64,000 nucleotides of DNA, from the NCBI RefSeq assembly GCF_016584115.1, contig NZ_NRSK01000004.1, forward strand, positions 62,001-126,000, in the 5' to 3' direction. Origin of the DNA: Ectothiorhodospira mobilis. GTDB lineage: Bacteria; Pseudomonadota; Gammaproteobacteria; Ectothiorhodospirales; Ectothiorhodospiraceae. Below the pieces are notes generated by a model. The model had not been told where the DNA came from. It saw only the letters and a program-made list of their open reading frames with translations, and did not search any database. The position numbers and the translations under genes were made by a program. How positions within the stretch are numbered: the stretch's first letter is position 1; each line of letters opens with the position of its first letter. Positions 41,580 through 53,419 of this stretch are shown here, piece by piece.

Positions 41580-42674
41580 TCAATGCGCCGGACCGGGCAC
41601 CTCCTCCACCCGCACCCGTCCGGCCACGGCGCAGAGCAGGTCGTAGCTGATGGTCTCGGCGGCCCGGGCCACCTCCTCCACCGGCAGGCCCTCGCCCCAT
41701 AGGGTCACGGGATCCCCCACCGCGGCCCCGGGAAGGTCCGTCAGATCGATGGTGATCAGATCCATGGAGACCCGCCCGATGAGCGGTGCCCGGCCCTGGG
41801 GCAGGCACACCGGCACCCCGCTGGGGACGTGCCGGGGATAGCCGTCGGCATAGCCGATGGCCACCACCCCCACCCGCGTGGGGCGGCGGCAGCGGAAGGT
41901 GGCGCCGTAGCCCACCGCATCCCCCGGGACCAGATCGTGCACCGCCACCAGGGGGGCCTGCAGGGTCATCACCGGCTGCAGGCCATGACGACGGGCATCG
42001 CCATCGGCCAGGGGGGAGGCCCCGTAGAGCAGGATGCCCGGGCGATTCCAGTCCCCGTGGGCCCGGGGCAGCCCCAGGATGGCCGCGGAATTGGCCAGGC
42101 TGCGCCCCCCGGGAAGATCACGGGTGGCGGCCTCGAACCGGGCCAGTTGCGCGGCGTTCTCCGCCCGCCCCGGCTCGTCGGCGCAGGCCAGGTGGGTCAT
42201 GAGCACCGGCGGGCCGGCCACGTTGGGACAGGCCCGCAGGGCCCGTAGACGCGCAAAGGCCTCCTCCGCCGGAAACCCCAGCCGGCCCATGCCGCTGTCC
42301 AGTTTCAGCCAGACCCGCACCGGCCGCGGCAGGGGGGTCGTCTCCAGCAGCCGCAGCTGTACGGGATCATGCACCGCCACGGTGATCCCCTGGCGCGCGG
42401 CATGGACGAGTTCCTGGGCATCACGAAAGCCCTGCAGGACCAGCAGCGGCAGGGTATGACCCGCATTGCGCAGGGCGAAGGCCTCCTCCAGGCAGGAGAC
42501 GGCGAAGCCGTCGGTGTGCGGGGCCAGGGCATCCGCCACCCGCAACAGGCCGTGGCCGTAGGCCTCGGCCTTGATCACCGCCAGGATGCGGGAGCGGGGG
42601 GCGGCGCGGCGGGCGATGCCCAGGTTGTGCACCAGGGCGGCCGGGCGCAGGCGGGCTGTGGCGGCCCGTTTCAC
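41580..42674 (-). CDS. alr: Alanine racemase
   Basis: A 364-residue fold-type III PLP racemase supplying D-alanine for peptidoglycan. The PLP Lys is in AVIKAEAYGHGL; most family members have KANAYGHG, so Asn is replaced by Glu here. VWLKLDSGMGRLGF, WNRPGILLYGASPL, AIGYADGYPR (Tyr) and IGRVSMDLITIDLTD complete the pattern. The start overlaps the dnaB stop by 4 bp, the common dnaB-alr arrangement. Confidence 0.94.
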   Translation of the reverse strand: MKRAATARLRPAALVHNLGIARRAAPRSRILAVIKAEAYGHGLLRVADALAPHTDGFAVSCLEEAFALRNAGHTLPLLVLQGFRDAQELVHAARQGITVAVHDPVQLRLLETTPLPRPVRVWLKLDSGMGRLGFPAEEAFARLRALRACPNVAGPPVLMTHLACADEPGRAENAAQLARFEAATRDLPGGRSLANSAAILGLPRAHGDWNRPGILLYGASPLADGDARRHGLQPVMTLQAPLVAVHDLVPGDAVGYGATFRCRRPTRVGVVAIGYADGYPRHVPSGVPVCLPQGRAPLIGRVSMDLITIDLTDLPGAAVGDPVTLWGEGLPVEEVARAAETISYDLLCAVAGRVRVEEVPGPAH

Positions 42675-44068
42675 GCCTCGTAGTCCCCGCCGGAATAGAC
42701 CTCCGGCACGTAGTTCTCGAAGCGGGTGTACTGCCCCAGGAAGGTGAGCCGCAGGGTGCCGATGGGGCCGTTGCGCTGCTTGGCGATGATGATCTCCGCC
42801 GTGCCCTTGTCGGGGCTGTCCTCGTTATAGACCTCATCGCGATAGATGAACACGATCACGTCTGCATCCTGTTCGATCGCCCCCGATTCACGAAGATCGG
42901 ACATCACCGGCCGCTTGTTGGGGCGCTGCTCCAGGCCGCGGTTGAGCTGGGACAGGGCGATCACCGGGACGTTCATCTCCTTGGCCAGGGCCTTGAGGCC
43001 GCGGGAGATCTCGGAGATCTCCGTGGTGCGGTTCTCCGCGCTGCCGGGGATCTGCATGAGCTGCAGGTAGTCCACCACGATCAGCCCCAGCTGCTTGTGC
43101 TCGCGCATGAGCCGGCGGGAGCGCGCGCGCAGGTCGTTGGGGGAGAGGGCCGGGCTGTCGTCGATGTAGAGCTGGGCCTCGGAGAGCATGGACACGGCGC
43201 TGGAGAAGCGGGGCCAGTCATCGTCCTGCAGCCGGCCGGTGCGCAGGCGCTGCTGGTTGATGCGCCCCAGGGAGGACAGCAGGCGCATGGTCAGCTGTTC
43301 GCCGGGCATCTCCATACTGAAGATGGCCACGGGGTACTGCTGCTTGAGGGCGGCGTACTCGGCCATGTTCATGGCCAGGGTGGTCTTGCCCATGGAGGGC
43401 CGGGCGGCGAGGATCACCAGGTCCCCGGGCTGGAGGCCGGAGGTGAGCTCGTCGAACTCGTCATAACCGGTGGGCAGCCCGGTGATGGGGCTGTCCCGCT
43501 CGAAGAGCATCTCGATGTGCTCGACGGTGGACTTGAGCAGATTGCGCATGCCGCGAAAGCCCTGGCGGGAGCGCTTGCTCTGCTCGGCGATCTCGAACAC
43601 CCGCTGCTCGGCCTCGTTGAGCAGGTCGTCGCTGTTGCGGCCCTCGTTGTGAAAGGCGCTGTCGGCGATGCCCGTGCCCACGCTGATGAGCTGGCGCAGC
43701 ACGGAACGCTCGCGCACGATATCGGCGTAGGCGGTGATGTTGGCGGCGCTGGGGGTGTCCCGGGCCAGGAGCCCCAGGTAGGCCAGGCCACCGGCGTCCT
43801 CCAGCTCGCCGCGGGCCTCCAGGCGCTCGGAGATGGTGACCAGATCAAACGGGGCGTTGCGTCCTGCCAGTTCGGCGATGGCGCGGAAGATGAGGCGGTG
43901 GTCGTAGCGGTAGAAGTCCACCTCGGCCACCCGGTCGGAGACCCGGTCCCAGGCGCTGTTCTCCAGCATGAGACCGCCCAGCACCGCCTGCTCGGCCTCA
44001 ATGGAATGGGGCGGGATCTTGAGGGCGTCGGTGTCTTGCCCGCGGGGGGCGGTCGGTGTATCGGACAT
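42671..44068 (-). CDS. dnaB: Replicative DNA helicase
   Basis: A 465-residue hexameric helicase that unwinds at the fork. The N-terminal domain reads IPPHSIEAEQAVLGGLMLEN. The RecA-like motor has Walker A in ARPSMGKTTLAMN, Walker B VVDYLQLMQ and SDLRESGAIEQDADVIVFIY. The ATG at 44066-44068 starts MSDTPTAPRG; the frame is open upstream without a ribosome site. It lies downstream of rplI and coupled to alr. It is the likely target of the prophage DnaC-like loader at 358-1179. Confidence 0.96.
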   Translation of the reverse strand: MSDTPTAPRGQDTDALKIPPHSIEAEQAVLGGLMLENSAWDRVSDRVAEVDFYRYDHRLIFRAIAELAGRNAPFDLVTISERLEARGELEDAGGLAYLGLLARDTPSAANITAYADIVRERSVLRQLISVGTGIADSAFHNEGRNSDDLLNEAEQRVFEIAEQSKRSRQGFRGMRNLLKSTVEHIEMLFERDSPITGLPTGYDEFDELTSGLQPGDLVILAARPSMGKTTLAMNMAEYAALKQQYPVAIFSMEMPGEQLTMRLLSSLGRINQQRLRTGRLQDDDWPRFSSAVSMLSEAQLYIDDSPALSPNDLRARSRRLMREHKQLGLIVVDYLQLMQIPGSAENRTTEISEISRGLKALAKEMNVPVIALSQLNRGLEQRPNKRPVMSDLRESGAIEQDADVIVFIYRDEVYNEDSPDKGTAEIIIAKQRNGPIGTLRLTFLGQYTRFENYVPEVYSGGDYEA

Positions 44069-44174
44069 GGACCTGATCCCGATGGGGGAAGGGGCGGGTC
44101 CCAAGGGACCCGCTCCGTCGGTCCCGGCCGGCGAGGGGATACCGCCGTCCGGGGGAGGCACGCCCGGGGGCGGC

Positions 44175-44624
44175 TCAGTCCTGGGCGGTCACCACCACCT
44201 TCAGGGTGGCCTTCACGTCCGTGTGCAGCTGCAGGTCCACCTCATACTCCCCGGTCTGGCGCAGGGGGCCCTCCGGCAGGCGCACCTCGCGCTTCTCCAG
44301 CTCCACGCCCATGGCCTTGACGGCGTCGGCGATGTCGGCCGTGCCCACGGAGCCGAAGAGCTTGCCCTCGCCACCGGCCTTGGCGGTGATGGTGACCGTC
44401 ATGGCCTCCAGCTTCTCGCGGCGCGCCTCGGCGGCGGCCAGGGCCTCGGCGGCGGCCTTCTCCAGCTCGGCGCGCCGGGCCTCGAATTCAGCCAGGTTCG
44501 CCGCAGTGGCGAACTTGGCCTTGCCCTGGGGCAGCAGATAGTTGCGCGCATAGCCGGGACGCACCCGCACCTTGTCACCCAGATTGCCCAGGTTTTCCAC
44601 CTTTTCCAGAAGAATGACTTCCAT
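44175..44624 (-). CDS. rplI: 50S ribosomal protein L9
   Basis: A 149-residue L9: [40 protein letters not shown], a long central helix ([15 protein letters not shown]-type) and a C-terminal domain ending [12 protein letters not shown]. It is full-length and in the usual rpsF-rpsR-(DUF2232)-rplI-dnaB order. Confidence 0.97.
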   Translation of the reverse strand: MEVILLEKVENLGNLGDKVRVRPGYARNYLLPQGKAKFATAANLAEFEARRAELEKAAAEALAAAEARREKLEAMTVTITAKAGGEGKLFGSVGTADIADAVKAMGVELEKREVRLPEGPLRQTGEYEVDLQLHTDVKATLKVVVTAQD

Positions 44625-44676
44625 CGATCTCTACCTCAATCAAGAAACAACGATGTGGCCCGAGCGCATCGGGGCA

Positions 44677-45588
44677 TCAGGTATCATCGGGCCGCGCCCG
44701 CTCCGGGAGGCGGCCCCGCAGGTCCAGAAGGCTGTCCACAACACCCAGGGTGGCCAGCATGACCATCACCTGGGGCAGCGCCAGGAACATCAGCACGTAC
44801 ACGGCCACCAGCCACAGGCGGTGCAGCCCCAGGCGGGCATGGAGGCCGTGAAGCAGGGCCAGCCCGTGCACAAAGAACGCCGCCAGGCACACCAGGGCCA
44901 GCTCGAACCAGAGGGTGGCCCCCGTGCCCCAGGCCAGGGCCATGAGCACGGCGAGGACGGCGGCCGGAGCCGGCCCCAGACGCAAAGCGTGGAACTCCCG
45001 CCGGAACCCGCCGGGGTTGTACAGCTGAGACTGCCAGTGACGCGCCAGCATCAGCCCCAGGATCAGGGCCAGCACCGACACCGCGGCCACCATGCCGTTC
45101 ATGAGGGCGGCCGCCTGGCGCAGGAACTCCTCCCGGGCGACGGCCTCCATGCCGGACTGCTCGAACAACGGTCCCACGGCCTGCTGCAACACCGCCAGCC
45201 AGAGGCGGTCGATGCCCGGGGCCAGCAGCTCCAGCAGCAGCACCGCGCCGGTCCCCATGAGCACCGCGGCGAGCAGGGTCGCGGACCAGGATACCCGGGT
45301 CCGCAGCACCTGTGCCGCGGCCACGGCCGGGAGCCACTGCACCAGGGCGGTGGCCGCCCCCGCCGCCGGGCCGAACCCCGCGGCCCAGGTCATCACGGCG
45401 ATGACCACGGCGGCAAGGCCCACCACCGCCAGCCCCTGGGCGGCACCGAGTCTCAGGGTCACCAGGGCGACGCTGGAACTGCCCAGCAGGGCCACCGGGG
45501 GCAGCAGCAGCCCGCCCGCGCCGAAACCGGCGGTGGCGGTCACGGCACGCAGCCGGCCCTGCATGATGAACCCTGCCAGTCTGCGCAT
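44677..45588 (-). CDS. DUF2232 polytopic membrane protein
   Basis: A 303-residue protein with about seven hydrophobic helices (for example LLLPPVALLGSSSVALVTLR, AAVVIAVMTWAAGFGPAAGA, VSVLALILGLMLARHW). DUF2232 proteins sit between rpsR and rplI in many gammaproteobacteria, as here; their function is unknown. It ends 52 bp before rplI. Confidence 0.85.
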   Translation of the reverse strand: MRRLAGFIMQGRLRAVTATAGFGAGGLLLPPVALLGSSSVALVTLRLGAAQGLAVVGLAAVVIAVMTWAAGFGPAAGAATALVQWLPAVAAAQVLRTRVSWSATLLAAVLMGTGAVLLLELLAPGIDRLWLAVLQQAVGPLFEQSGMEAVAREEFLRQAAALMNGMVAAVSVLALILGLMLARHWQSQLYNPGGFRREFHALRLGPAPAAVLAVLMALAWGTGATLWFELALVCLAAFFVHGLALLHGLHARLGLHRLWLVAVYVLMFLALPQVMVMLATLGVVDSLLDLRGRLPERARPDDT

Positions 45589-45614
45589 GGGGTCAGCCGC
45601 CCGGAACGACGGAC

Positions 45615-45839
45615 TCAGTGGTTGTCGCAGTACGGCAGCAGGGCCAGGTAACGGGCGCGCTTGATGGCGGTGGCCAGCTGGCGCTGATAGCGGGCGCTGG
45701 TGCCCGTGATGCGGCTGGGGACGATCTTGCCGGTCTCGGTCACGTAGTTCTTGAGGGTATTGAGATCCTTGTAGTCGATGAACTCGACACCCTCGGCGGT
45801 GAAGCGGCAGTACTTGCGGCGGCGGAAGAAACGGGCCAT
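45615..45839 (-). CDS. rpsR: 30S ribosomal protein S18
   Basis: A 74-residue S18: [68 protein letters not shown]. It is complete. The N-terminal Ala after Met is the target of RimI, encoded at 30936-31403. No priB gene lies between it and rpsF. Confidence 0.97.
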   Translation of the reverse strand: MARFFRRRKYCRFTAEGVEFIDYKDLNTLKNYVTETGKIVPSRITGTSARYQRQLATAIKRARYLALLPYCDNH

Positions 45840-45876
45840 GGTCTTTCTACCTCGGAATCAGGGGGTGAACAGTGGA

Positions 45877-46236
45877 TCAGGCGGCGCTTTCGCCGGAGGA
45901 CTCGGTTTCTTCCTCGTCCCGGTTCTTGGCCAGGGGGGAAGGCTCGGTGAAGGCCCGGTCCATGCGCATGACCATGTGACGGATCACGGCATCGTTGAAA
46001 CGGAAGGCGCTCACCAGCTCCTCCAGGGCGCTCTCTGGGCACTCCACGTTCATGAGGACGTAGTGGGCCTTGTGCAGCTTCTGGATGGGATAGGCCAGCT
46101 GGCGGCGGCCCCAGTCCTCCAGGCGATGGACCTCGCCCTCGGCGGATTCGACGATCCCCCGGTAGCGCTCCATCATGGCGGACACCTGTTCACTCTGGTC
46201 CGGGTGGACCATGAAGACGATCTCGTAATGACGCAT
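45877..46236 (-). CDS. rpsF: 30S ribosomal protein S6
   Basis: A 119-residue S6: [73 protein letters not shown], and an acidic C-terminal tail ([13 protein letters not shown]). AAAGGA precedes the ATG at 46234-46236. The leader upstream (46237-46340) is hairpin-rich and could hold the S6-S18 autoregulatory site known from other bacteria, but I cannot define it. Confidence 0.97.
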   Translation of the reverse strand: MRHYEIVFMVHPDQSEQVSAMMERYRGIVESAEGEVHRLEDWGRRQLAYPIQKLHKAHYVLMNVECPESALEELVSAFRFNDAVIRHMVMRMDRAFTEPSPLAKNRDEEETESSGESAA

Positions 46237-46412
46237 GCGGATTTCCTTTCGGGTAACAGCCTCCCGGGGCATCCGGTGAGGCAAGGACGGCAGGCCGGGC
46301 GTTGGCCCGGAAAAAAGCGGAATCTTAACCCGTTGGTGCGCTACGATCAATCGACCCGCGGCGGGGGCATGCCCCGGCGCCGATCCCACCCGCTTGCGCA
46401 AGGAAACAGCCC

Positions 46413-47096
46413 ATGATCCCCATCTCCGACGAGAACCCCACCGAGCGCCCGCCCCTGGTCTCCTGGGCGATCCTGGTCCTGTGCGTGGTGGCCTTCTTCT
46501 GGCAGGTCTCCCTGGGCCAGGAGGGGGCGGCCCGGGCCGTGTACGGCCTGGGATTCATCCCCGCGGTGGTCCTGGAGGGGGCGCAACTCCCCCCCGGGGT
46601 GCAACTGGTGCCGTCCTGGCTGACGCCCTTCACCAGCCAGTTCCTCCACGGCGGCCTGCTGCACCTGATCGGCAACCTGCTCTTTTTGTGGGTGTTCGCC
46701 GACAACGTGGAGGACGCCCTGGGGCATCTGCGCTTTGTGCTCTTCTACCTGCTCTGCGGGGCCGCCGCCGCCCTGGGCCACGGCCTGCTGGCCCCGGGTT
46801 CGGAGGTGCCCATGATCGGCGCCAGCGGGGCCATCTCCGGCGTGCTGGGGGCCTATCTGCTGCTGCACCCGGCGGCGCGGGTGACCTTCCTCATCCCCCT
46901 GGGGCTGATCCTCTACCCCGCCCGGCTGCCGGCGGCCTTCGTGCTCCTGTTCTGGTTCGTGCTGCAGCTGCTGCAGGCCCTGTTCACCCCGCCGGACCAG
47001 CCCGGGGTGGCCTTCCTGGCCCATGTCACCGGCTTTGTCGCCGGGATGATCCTGCTGCTGGTGTTCAGGCCCCGGGGGCGGTCCCCCTTCGGCTGA
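46413..47096 (+). CDS. Rhomboid-family intramembrane serine protease
   Basis: A 227-residue protein with six hydrophobic helices. The catalytic Ser is in [12 protein letters not shown] and the His in [31 protein letters not shown] supplies the L1/TM2 His-Asn region. It resembles the GlpG/YqgP-like rhomboids that cleave substrates in the membrane. It is the only plus-strand gene between rpsF and rlmB, and its 3' end overlaps the rlmB 3' end by 32 bp. Confidence 0.9.
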   Translation: MIPISDENPTERPPLVSWAILVLCVVAFFWQVSLGQEGAARAVYGLGFIPAVVLEGAQLPPGVQLVPSWLTPFTSQFLHGGLLHLIGNLLFLWVFADNVEDALGHLRFVLFYLLCGAAAALGHGLLAPGSEVPMIGASGAISGVLGAYLLLHPAARVTFLIPLGLILYPARLPAAFVLLFWFVLQLLQALFTPPDQPGVAFLAHVTGFVAGMILLLVFRPRGRSPFG

Positions 47097-47832
47097 GGCG
47101 CTGGCGCACCGCCTCGTAGAGGCAGACCCCCGCCGCCACGGACACGTTCAGGCTCTCCACCTGCCCCTGCATGGGCAGGTGCACGCGGGCATCGCAGTGG
47201 CGGGCGGTGAGCTGGCGCATGCCCCGCCCCTCCGCCCCCAGCACCAGGGCCACGGGGCCGGTGAGGTCCGCCTCGTAGAGGCTGTCGCGGGCCTCCCCCT
47301 CCGTACCCACCACCCATACCCCCAGATCCTTGAGCAGGTCCAGGCTGCGGGCCAGGTTGGTCACCTGCACGAAGGGCACGCTCTCGGCGGCGCCACAGGC
47401 CACCTTGCGTGCCACCGCGGTGAGGCCGGCGGCCCGGTCCCGGGGGGCGATCACGGCGCTGGCCCCGGCGGCATCGGCGGTGCGCAGACAGGCCCCCAGG
47501 TTATGGGGATCGGTGACCCCGTCCAGCACCAGCAGCAGGGCCTCCTGCCCGGCCTGCATCACCCGGTCCGGCAGGTCCCGCTCCTCCACCGCACGGGCGG
47601 CGGTCACCCGCGCCAGCACCCCCTGATGGCGGCCGCCGCCGCTGGCCCGGTCCAGGTCCCCCCGGGGCACCCGCCGCACCGGCAGACCGGCCGTCTCGGC
47701 CCGGGCCAGCAGGGCTGTCATGCGCGGGTCGTCCCGGCCCTGCTGCACCTCCAGGGTCTTCACCCGCCCCGGATCCCGGCGCAGCAGGGCCTCCACGGCG
47801 TGCAGGCCGAAGACCTTGTCCCCTGCGGCCAC
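47065..47832 (-). CDS. rlmB: 23S rRNA (guanosine-2'-O-)-methyltransferase
   Basis: A 255-residue SPOUT enzyme methylating G2251 of 23S rRNA. The N-terminal substrate-binding domain reads VFGLHAVEALLRRDPGRVKT. The knotted catalytic domain has LLVLDGVTDPHNLGACLRTA, VALVLGAEGRGMRQLTARHC and LPMQGQVESLNVSVAAGVCL. It starts 3 bp after the rnr stop, the conserved rnr-rlmB pair. Confidence 0.95.
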   Translation of the reverse strand: MAAGDKVFGLHAVEALLRRDPGRVKTLEVQQGRDDPRMTALLARAETAGLPVRRVPRGDLDRASGGGRHQGVLARVTAARAVEERDLPDRVMQAGQEALLLVLDGVTDPHNLGACLRTADAAGASAVIAPRDRAAGLTAVARKVACGAAESVPFVQVTNLARSLDLLKDLGVWVVGTEGEARDSLYEADLTGPVALVLGAEGRGMRQLTARHCDARVHLPMQGQVESLNVSVAAGVCLYEAVRQRLSRRGTAPGA

Positions 47833-47835
47833 GGC

Positions 47836-50193
47836 TCAGCCGTCCTTGCGCCGGGGACGGCGGCGCTTGCTGCGGGGCTTGTCCGGGGTCTCTGCGGCCG
47901 GGGCGGAGTCCTCCTTCTTGGCGCTGTCACGGGGCTGATTGCGGGGCTTGCGCCGCGAAGAGCCGCCCTTCTTGCGGGACCGTCCCCCGGCACCGGCCTC
48001 CCGGTCCCCCTCCTCCGTGGCCTCGGGCACGAAATCGATCTTGCGATCGTCCAGGTTCACCGCCGCCAGGCGCACACGGATGGGATCGCCCATGCGGTAG
48101 ACCCGGCCGCTGCGCTCCCCCTTGAGGCAGTGGGCCACGGGGTCGAAATGGTAGTAGTCGTTGGACAGGCTGGTGACGTGCAACAGGCCCTCCACGTAGA
48201 TGTCCTTGAGTTCCACGAACAGGCCAAAGGAGGTGACCGTCTTCACCACGGCATCGAAGGTCTCCCCCACCCGGTCCTGCATGTACTCGCACTTGAGCCA
48301 GGCCTCCACGTCCCAGGAGGCCTCGTCGGCACGGCGCTCGGCCATGGAGCAGTGTTCCCCCAGGGCCGCCATATCGGACTGGGTGTAGTCGAACTCCCGC
48401 GGCTTGCCGCCGCGCAGCACGTGGCGGATGCCCCGGTGCACCAGCAGGTCGGGATAGCGGCGGATGGGGGAGGTGAAGTGCAGGTAGTCGTCGTGGGCGA
48501 GACCGAAATGGCCCAGGCGCTCGGGGCTATACACCGCCTGGGACAGGGAGCGCAGCAGGGCGGTCTGCACCAGGTGGCCGTCGGGCCGGTCCTTCACCGC
48601 GTCCAGCAGGGCGGCGAAATCCCCCGGCTCCGGGTCGTCGCCCCCGCCCAGGGACAGGCCCAACTCACCGAGAAACTCCCGCAGGTCCGCCAGCTTCTCT
48701 GCCTTGGGTCCCTCGTGCACCCGGTACAGGGTGGCCATGCGGTGGCGGCGCATGAAGCGTGCCGTGGCCACGTTGGCGGCGATCATGCATTCCTCGATGA
48801 TCTTGTGGGCATCGTTGCGCTCGTAGGGGACGATGCGTTCGATCTTGCGGTCCTCGCCGAAGACGATGCGGGTTTCGGTGGTCTCGAAGTCGATGGTGCC
48901 GCGACGCTCCCGGGCCTGGCGCAGCAGCTTGTAGAGCCCGTACAGGTCCTCCAGATGCGGCACCACTGAAGTGAACGCCTCTCGGGTCGCCTCATCCCGA
49001 TCCAGGAGGATGCGCGCCACCTGGGTGTAGGTGAGCCGCGCGTGGGAGCGCATCACCGCCTCGTGGAACTGGAACTCCGTGATGCGGCCGCGGGAGTTGA
49101 CGGTCATCTCGCAGACCATGCACAGCCGGTCCACGTCCGGGTTCAGGGAACACAGGCCGTTGGACAGGGCCTCGGGCAGCATGGGGATGACCCGGTCCGG
49201 GAAGTAGACCGAGGTGCCGCGGCGGTAGGCCTCCCGGTCCAGGGGGTCCCCGGGATGGACGTAATGGGAGACATCGGCGATGGCCACCCACAGCTTGTAG
49301 CCGCGCCGCCCCAGGGATTCGCAGTAGACGGCGTCGTCAAAGTCCCGGGAATCCTCCCCGTCGATGGTCACCAGGGGCATCCCGCGCAGGTCCAGCCGGT
49401 CCTTCTTGGCCGATTCGGGAACCTGTTCACCGAAACGCTGCGCCGCCTCCAGGGCCTCTTCGGGCCACTCAAAGGGCAGCCCGTAGGCGCGCACGGCGAT
49501 GTCCACCTCCATGCCGGGGGCCATATGCTCCCCCAGCACCTCCACGATCTGGCCGATGGGCCGGGTGCGCTTGGTGGGCTGCTCGCGGATCGCCACCACC
49601 ACGATCTGCCCCGCCTCGGCCCCGCCCAGCCACTCCGGCGGGATGAGCACGTCCATGGGCAGGCGCTTGTTGTCCGGGTCCACAAAGCCGATGCCCCCCT
49701 CGATGCTGAGGCGGCCCACCACCTGCTCCGTGTTGCGCTCCAGGACCTCGATGACGGCCCCTTCGCGGCGTCCGCGGCGGTCGATGCCCACCACCCGGGC
49801 CACGGCCCGGTCGCCGTGCATCAGGGCCCGCATCTGCCGCGGGGAGAGGAACAGGTCATCCCCGCCCTCGTCGGGGATGAGGAATCCGAACCCGTCGGGA
49901 TGGGCCGTGACCCGGCCCCGCACCAGGTCCGACTGGTTCACCGGCAGCCAGCCGCCGGCCCGGTTGCACACCAGCTGGCCGTCCCGCTCCATGGCCCGCA
50001 GACGCCGCTGCAGGGCCTCCAGATCCGTATCCTCGTGCAGGTCCAGCAGACCGGAGAGGGTCTCGAAGGACACCGGGCCGTCGGCCTCCTGGATCACCTT
50101 GAGGATCAGCTCCCGGCTGGGGATGGGACGTTCGTATTTCTTGGCCTCGCGTTCGAAATGAGGGTCCTGGATGGTCTTCTTCTTTCGTGACAT
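47836..50193 (-). CDS. rnr: Ribonuclease R
   Basis: A 785-residue processive 3'-5' exoribonuclease. After an N-terminal winged helix (PIPSRELILKVIQEADGPVS) come two cold-shock domains, the RNB catalytic domain with DGEDSRDFDDAVYCES (metal-binding Asp) and HFTSPIRRYPDLLVHRGIRH, an S1 domain (FDAVVKTVTSFGLFVELKDI) and a lysine/arginine-rich tail. The ATG at 50191-50193 (MSRKKKT) is preferred over an upstream in-frame start. The tRNA-Leu gene is divergent from it. Confidence 0.96.
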   Translation of the reverse strand: MSRKKKTIQDPHFEREAKKYERPIPSRELILKVIQEADGPVSFETLSGLLDLHEDTDLEALQRRLRAMERDGQLVCNRAGGWLPVNQSDLVRGRVTAHPDGFGFLIPDEGGDDLFLSPRQMRALMHGDRAVARVVGIDRRGRREGAVIEVLERNTEQVVGRLSIEGGIGFVDPDNKRLPMDVLIPPEWLGGAEAGQIVVVAIREQPTKRTRPIGQIVEVLGEHMAPGMEVDIAVRAYGLPFEWPEEALEAAQRFGEQVPESAKKDRLDLRGMPLVTIDGEDSRDFDDAVYCESLGRRGYKLWVAIADVSHYVHPGDPLDREAYRRGTSVYFPDRVIPMLPEALSNGLCSLNPDVDRLCMVCEMTVNSRGRITEFQFHEAVMRSHARLTYTQVARILLDRDEATREAFTSVVPHLEDLYGLYKLLRQARERRGTIDFETTETRIVFGEDRKIERIVPYERNDAHKIIEECMIAANVATARFMRRHRMATLYRVHEGPKAEKLADLREFLGELGLSLGGGDDPEPGDFAALLDAVKDRPDGHLVQTALLRSLSQAVYSPERLGHFGLAHDDYLHFTSPIRRYPDLLVHRGIRHVLRGGKPREFDYTQSDMAALGEHCSMAERRADEASWDVEAWLKCEYMQDRVGETFDAVVKTVTSFGLFVELKDIYVEGLLHVTSLSNDYYHFDPVAHCLKGERSGRVYRMGDPIRVRLAAVNLDDRKIDFVPEATEEGDREAGAGGRSRKKGGSSRRKPRNQPRDSAKKEDSAPAAETPDKPRSKRRRPRRKDG

Positions 50194-50225
50194 GGAATCG
50201 CCGGATGTTTTTTTGTGGCGGGGTG

Positions 50226-50254
50226 TTGACAAAGGCCCCGGATGACTTTAAAGT
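50226..50254 (+). promoter_or_regulatory. Promoter of tRNA-Leu
   Basis: A perfect TTGACA (50226-50231), a 17-bp spacer and TAAAGT (50249-50254), 44 bp before the mature tRNA 5' end. A small hairpin GCGGGC / GCCCGC (50272-50292) lies between promoter and tRNA. Confidence 0.72.
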
Positions 50255-50298
50255 TTGCGCTCACTTGAGACGCGGGCAACAAAAAAGCCCGCACCTCT

Positions 50299-50385
50299 GC
50301 CGAGGTGGCGGAATTGGTAGACGCGCTAGTTTCAGGTATTAGTGGGGGAGACCCCGTGGAGGTTCAAGTCCTCTCCTCGGCACCA
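50299..50385 (+). tRNA. tRNA-Leu (anticodon CAG)
   Basis: 87 nt including an encoded CCA. The acceptor stem GCCGAGG pairs with CCTCGGC. The D-arm reads GGCGGAATTGGTAGACGC, the anticodon loop TTTCAGGTA gives CAG, a long class-II variable arm contains GGGGGAGACCCC, and the T-arm has GGTTCAAGTCC. Overall it closely resembles E. coli tRNA-Leu(CAG). It is intact and not used as an integration site here. Confidence 0.96.
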
Positions 50386-50396
50386 ATCTTCGTTTG

Positions 50397-50422
50397 AAAA
50401 GGCCCGCTCAGCGGGCCTTTTC
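50397..50422 (+). terminator. Terminator after tRNA-Leu
   Basis: AAAAGGCCCGC and GCGGGCCTTTT pair perfectly around TCA, ending in T4-C-T. It is 12 bp after the tRNA. Confidence 0.9.
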
Positions 50423-50654
50423 TCGTTCAAGGGGCGGGATTCTACGCCCTTTCCCCGGGAAATCCCACTCCAGTGCGCCCACAGCCCCATACCGCCCCGG
50501 GAAGACAGGGTGCTGGGCCGCCCCGCACCATGGAACAGGCCGCACCCCCCTGCGGGGATCGGCAGGCGCGCCCCCGCGGGGTGGCCCGTTCCCCCACCCG
50601 GGCGGCAGGGCACGCGCCCCCGGCCCGGGTTCCCTGCGCCCCTTCCCGGGGATC
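50423..50654. other. GC-rich gene-free region with a long imperfect hairpin
   Basis: No gene is seen. GGAACAGGCC (50532-50541) pairs with GGCCCGTTCC (50583-50592), one mismatch, around a core containing ACCCC / GGGGT. The region separates the tRNA terminator from the purA stop and may be another member of the host palindromic repeats, with a different core. Confidence 0.45.
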
Positions 50655-53134
<2,480 letters not shown>

Positions 53135-53206
53135 GTCAAGGCGTCGTATCGATGGGCAAAGGGTCGGGCCGGCGGCATGGCCCGGGGCACGGTGGGGCCT
53201 GCCGCC

Positions 53207-53419
53207 TCAGCCGCGCACCCACCAGAGCAGCAGGGCGCCGGCCAGCAGGCTGCACAGGCCCACCACCCGCAGCACCCCATCGGGCAACTGCGCCGCCTGC
53301 AGGAAGGCCCGGCGCAGGCCGCCGGGGTGGATGGACGGCAGCAGGCCCTCGATCACCATGAGCAGGGCAAGGGCCGTGAGCAGATCGGTCCAGTCCAAGG
53401 CCTGCCCTCCCGGGGTCAC
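53207..53419 (-). CDS. DUF2065 (YjeT-type) small membrane protein
   Basis: A 70-residue protein with two hydrophobic helices (LLTALALLMVIEGLLPSIHP, VVGLCSLLAGALLLWWV) around a short loop, the YjeT pattern. It overlaps hflC by 4 bp. The family sits between hflC and purA in many gammaproteobacteria; function is unknown. Confidence 0.87.
   Translation of the reverse strand: MTPGGQALDWTDLLTALALLMVIEGLLPSIHPGGLRRAFLQAAQLPDGVLRVVGLCSLLAGALLLWWVRG

Noticed and set aside
46290-46316. Hairpin CCGGGC / GCCCGG followed by six A on the plus strand, near rpsF
   Set aside because: The run is A in the plus direction and lies before the hairpin in the minus direction, so it fits a terminator on neither strand. 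It may be part of the rpsF leader.
50299-50385. tRNA-Leu as an alternative phage attachment site
   Set aside because: The tRNA is intact, no partial tRNA repeat is seen near the integrase, and the phage junction lies clearly in prfC.
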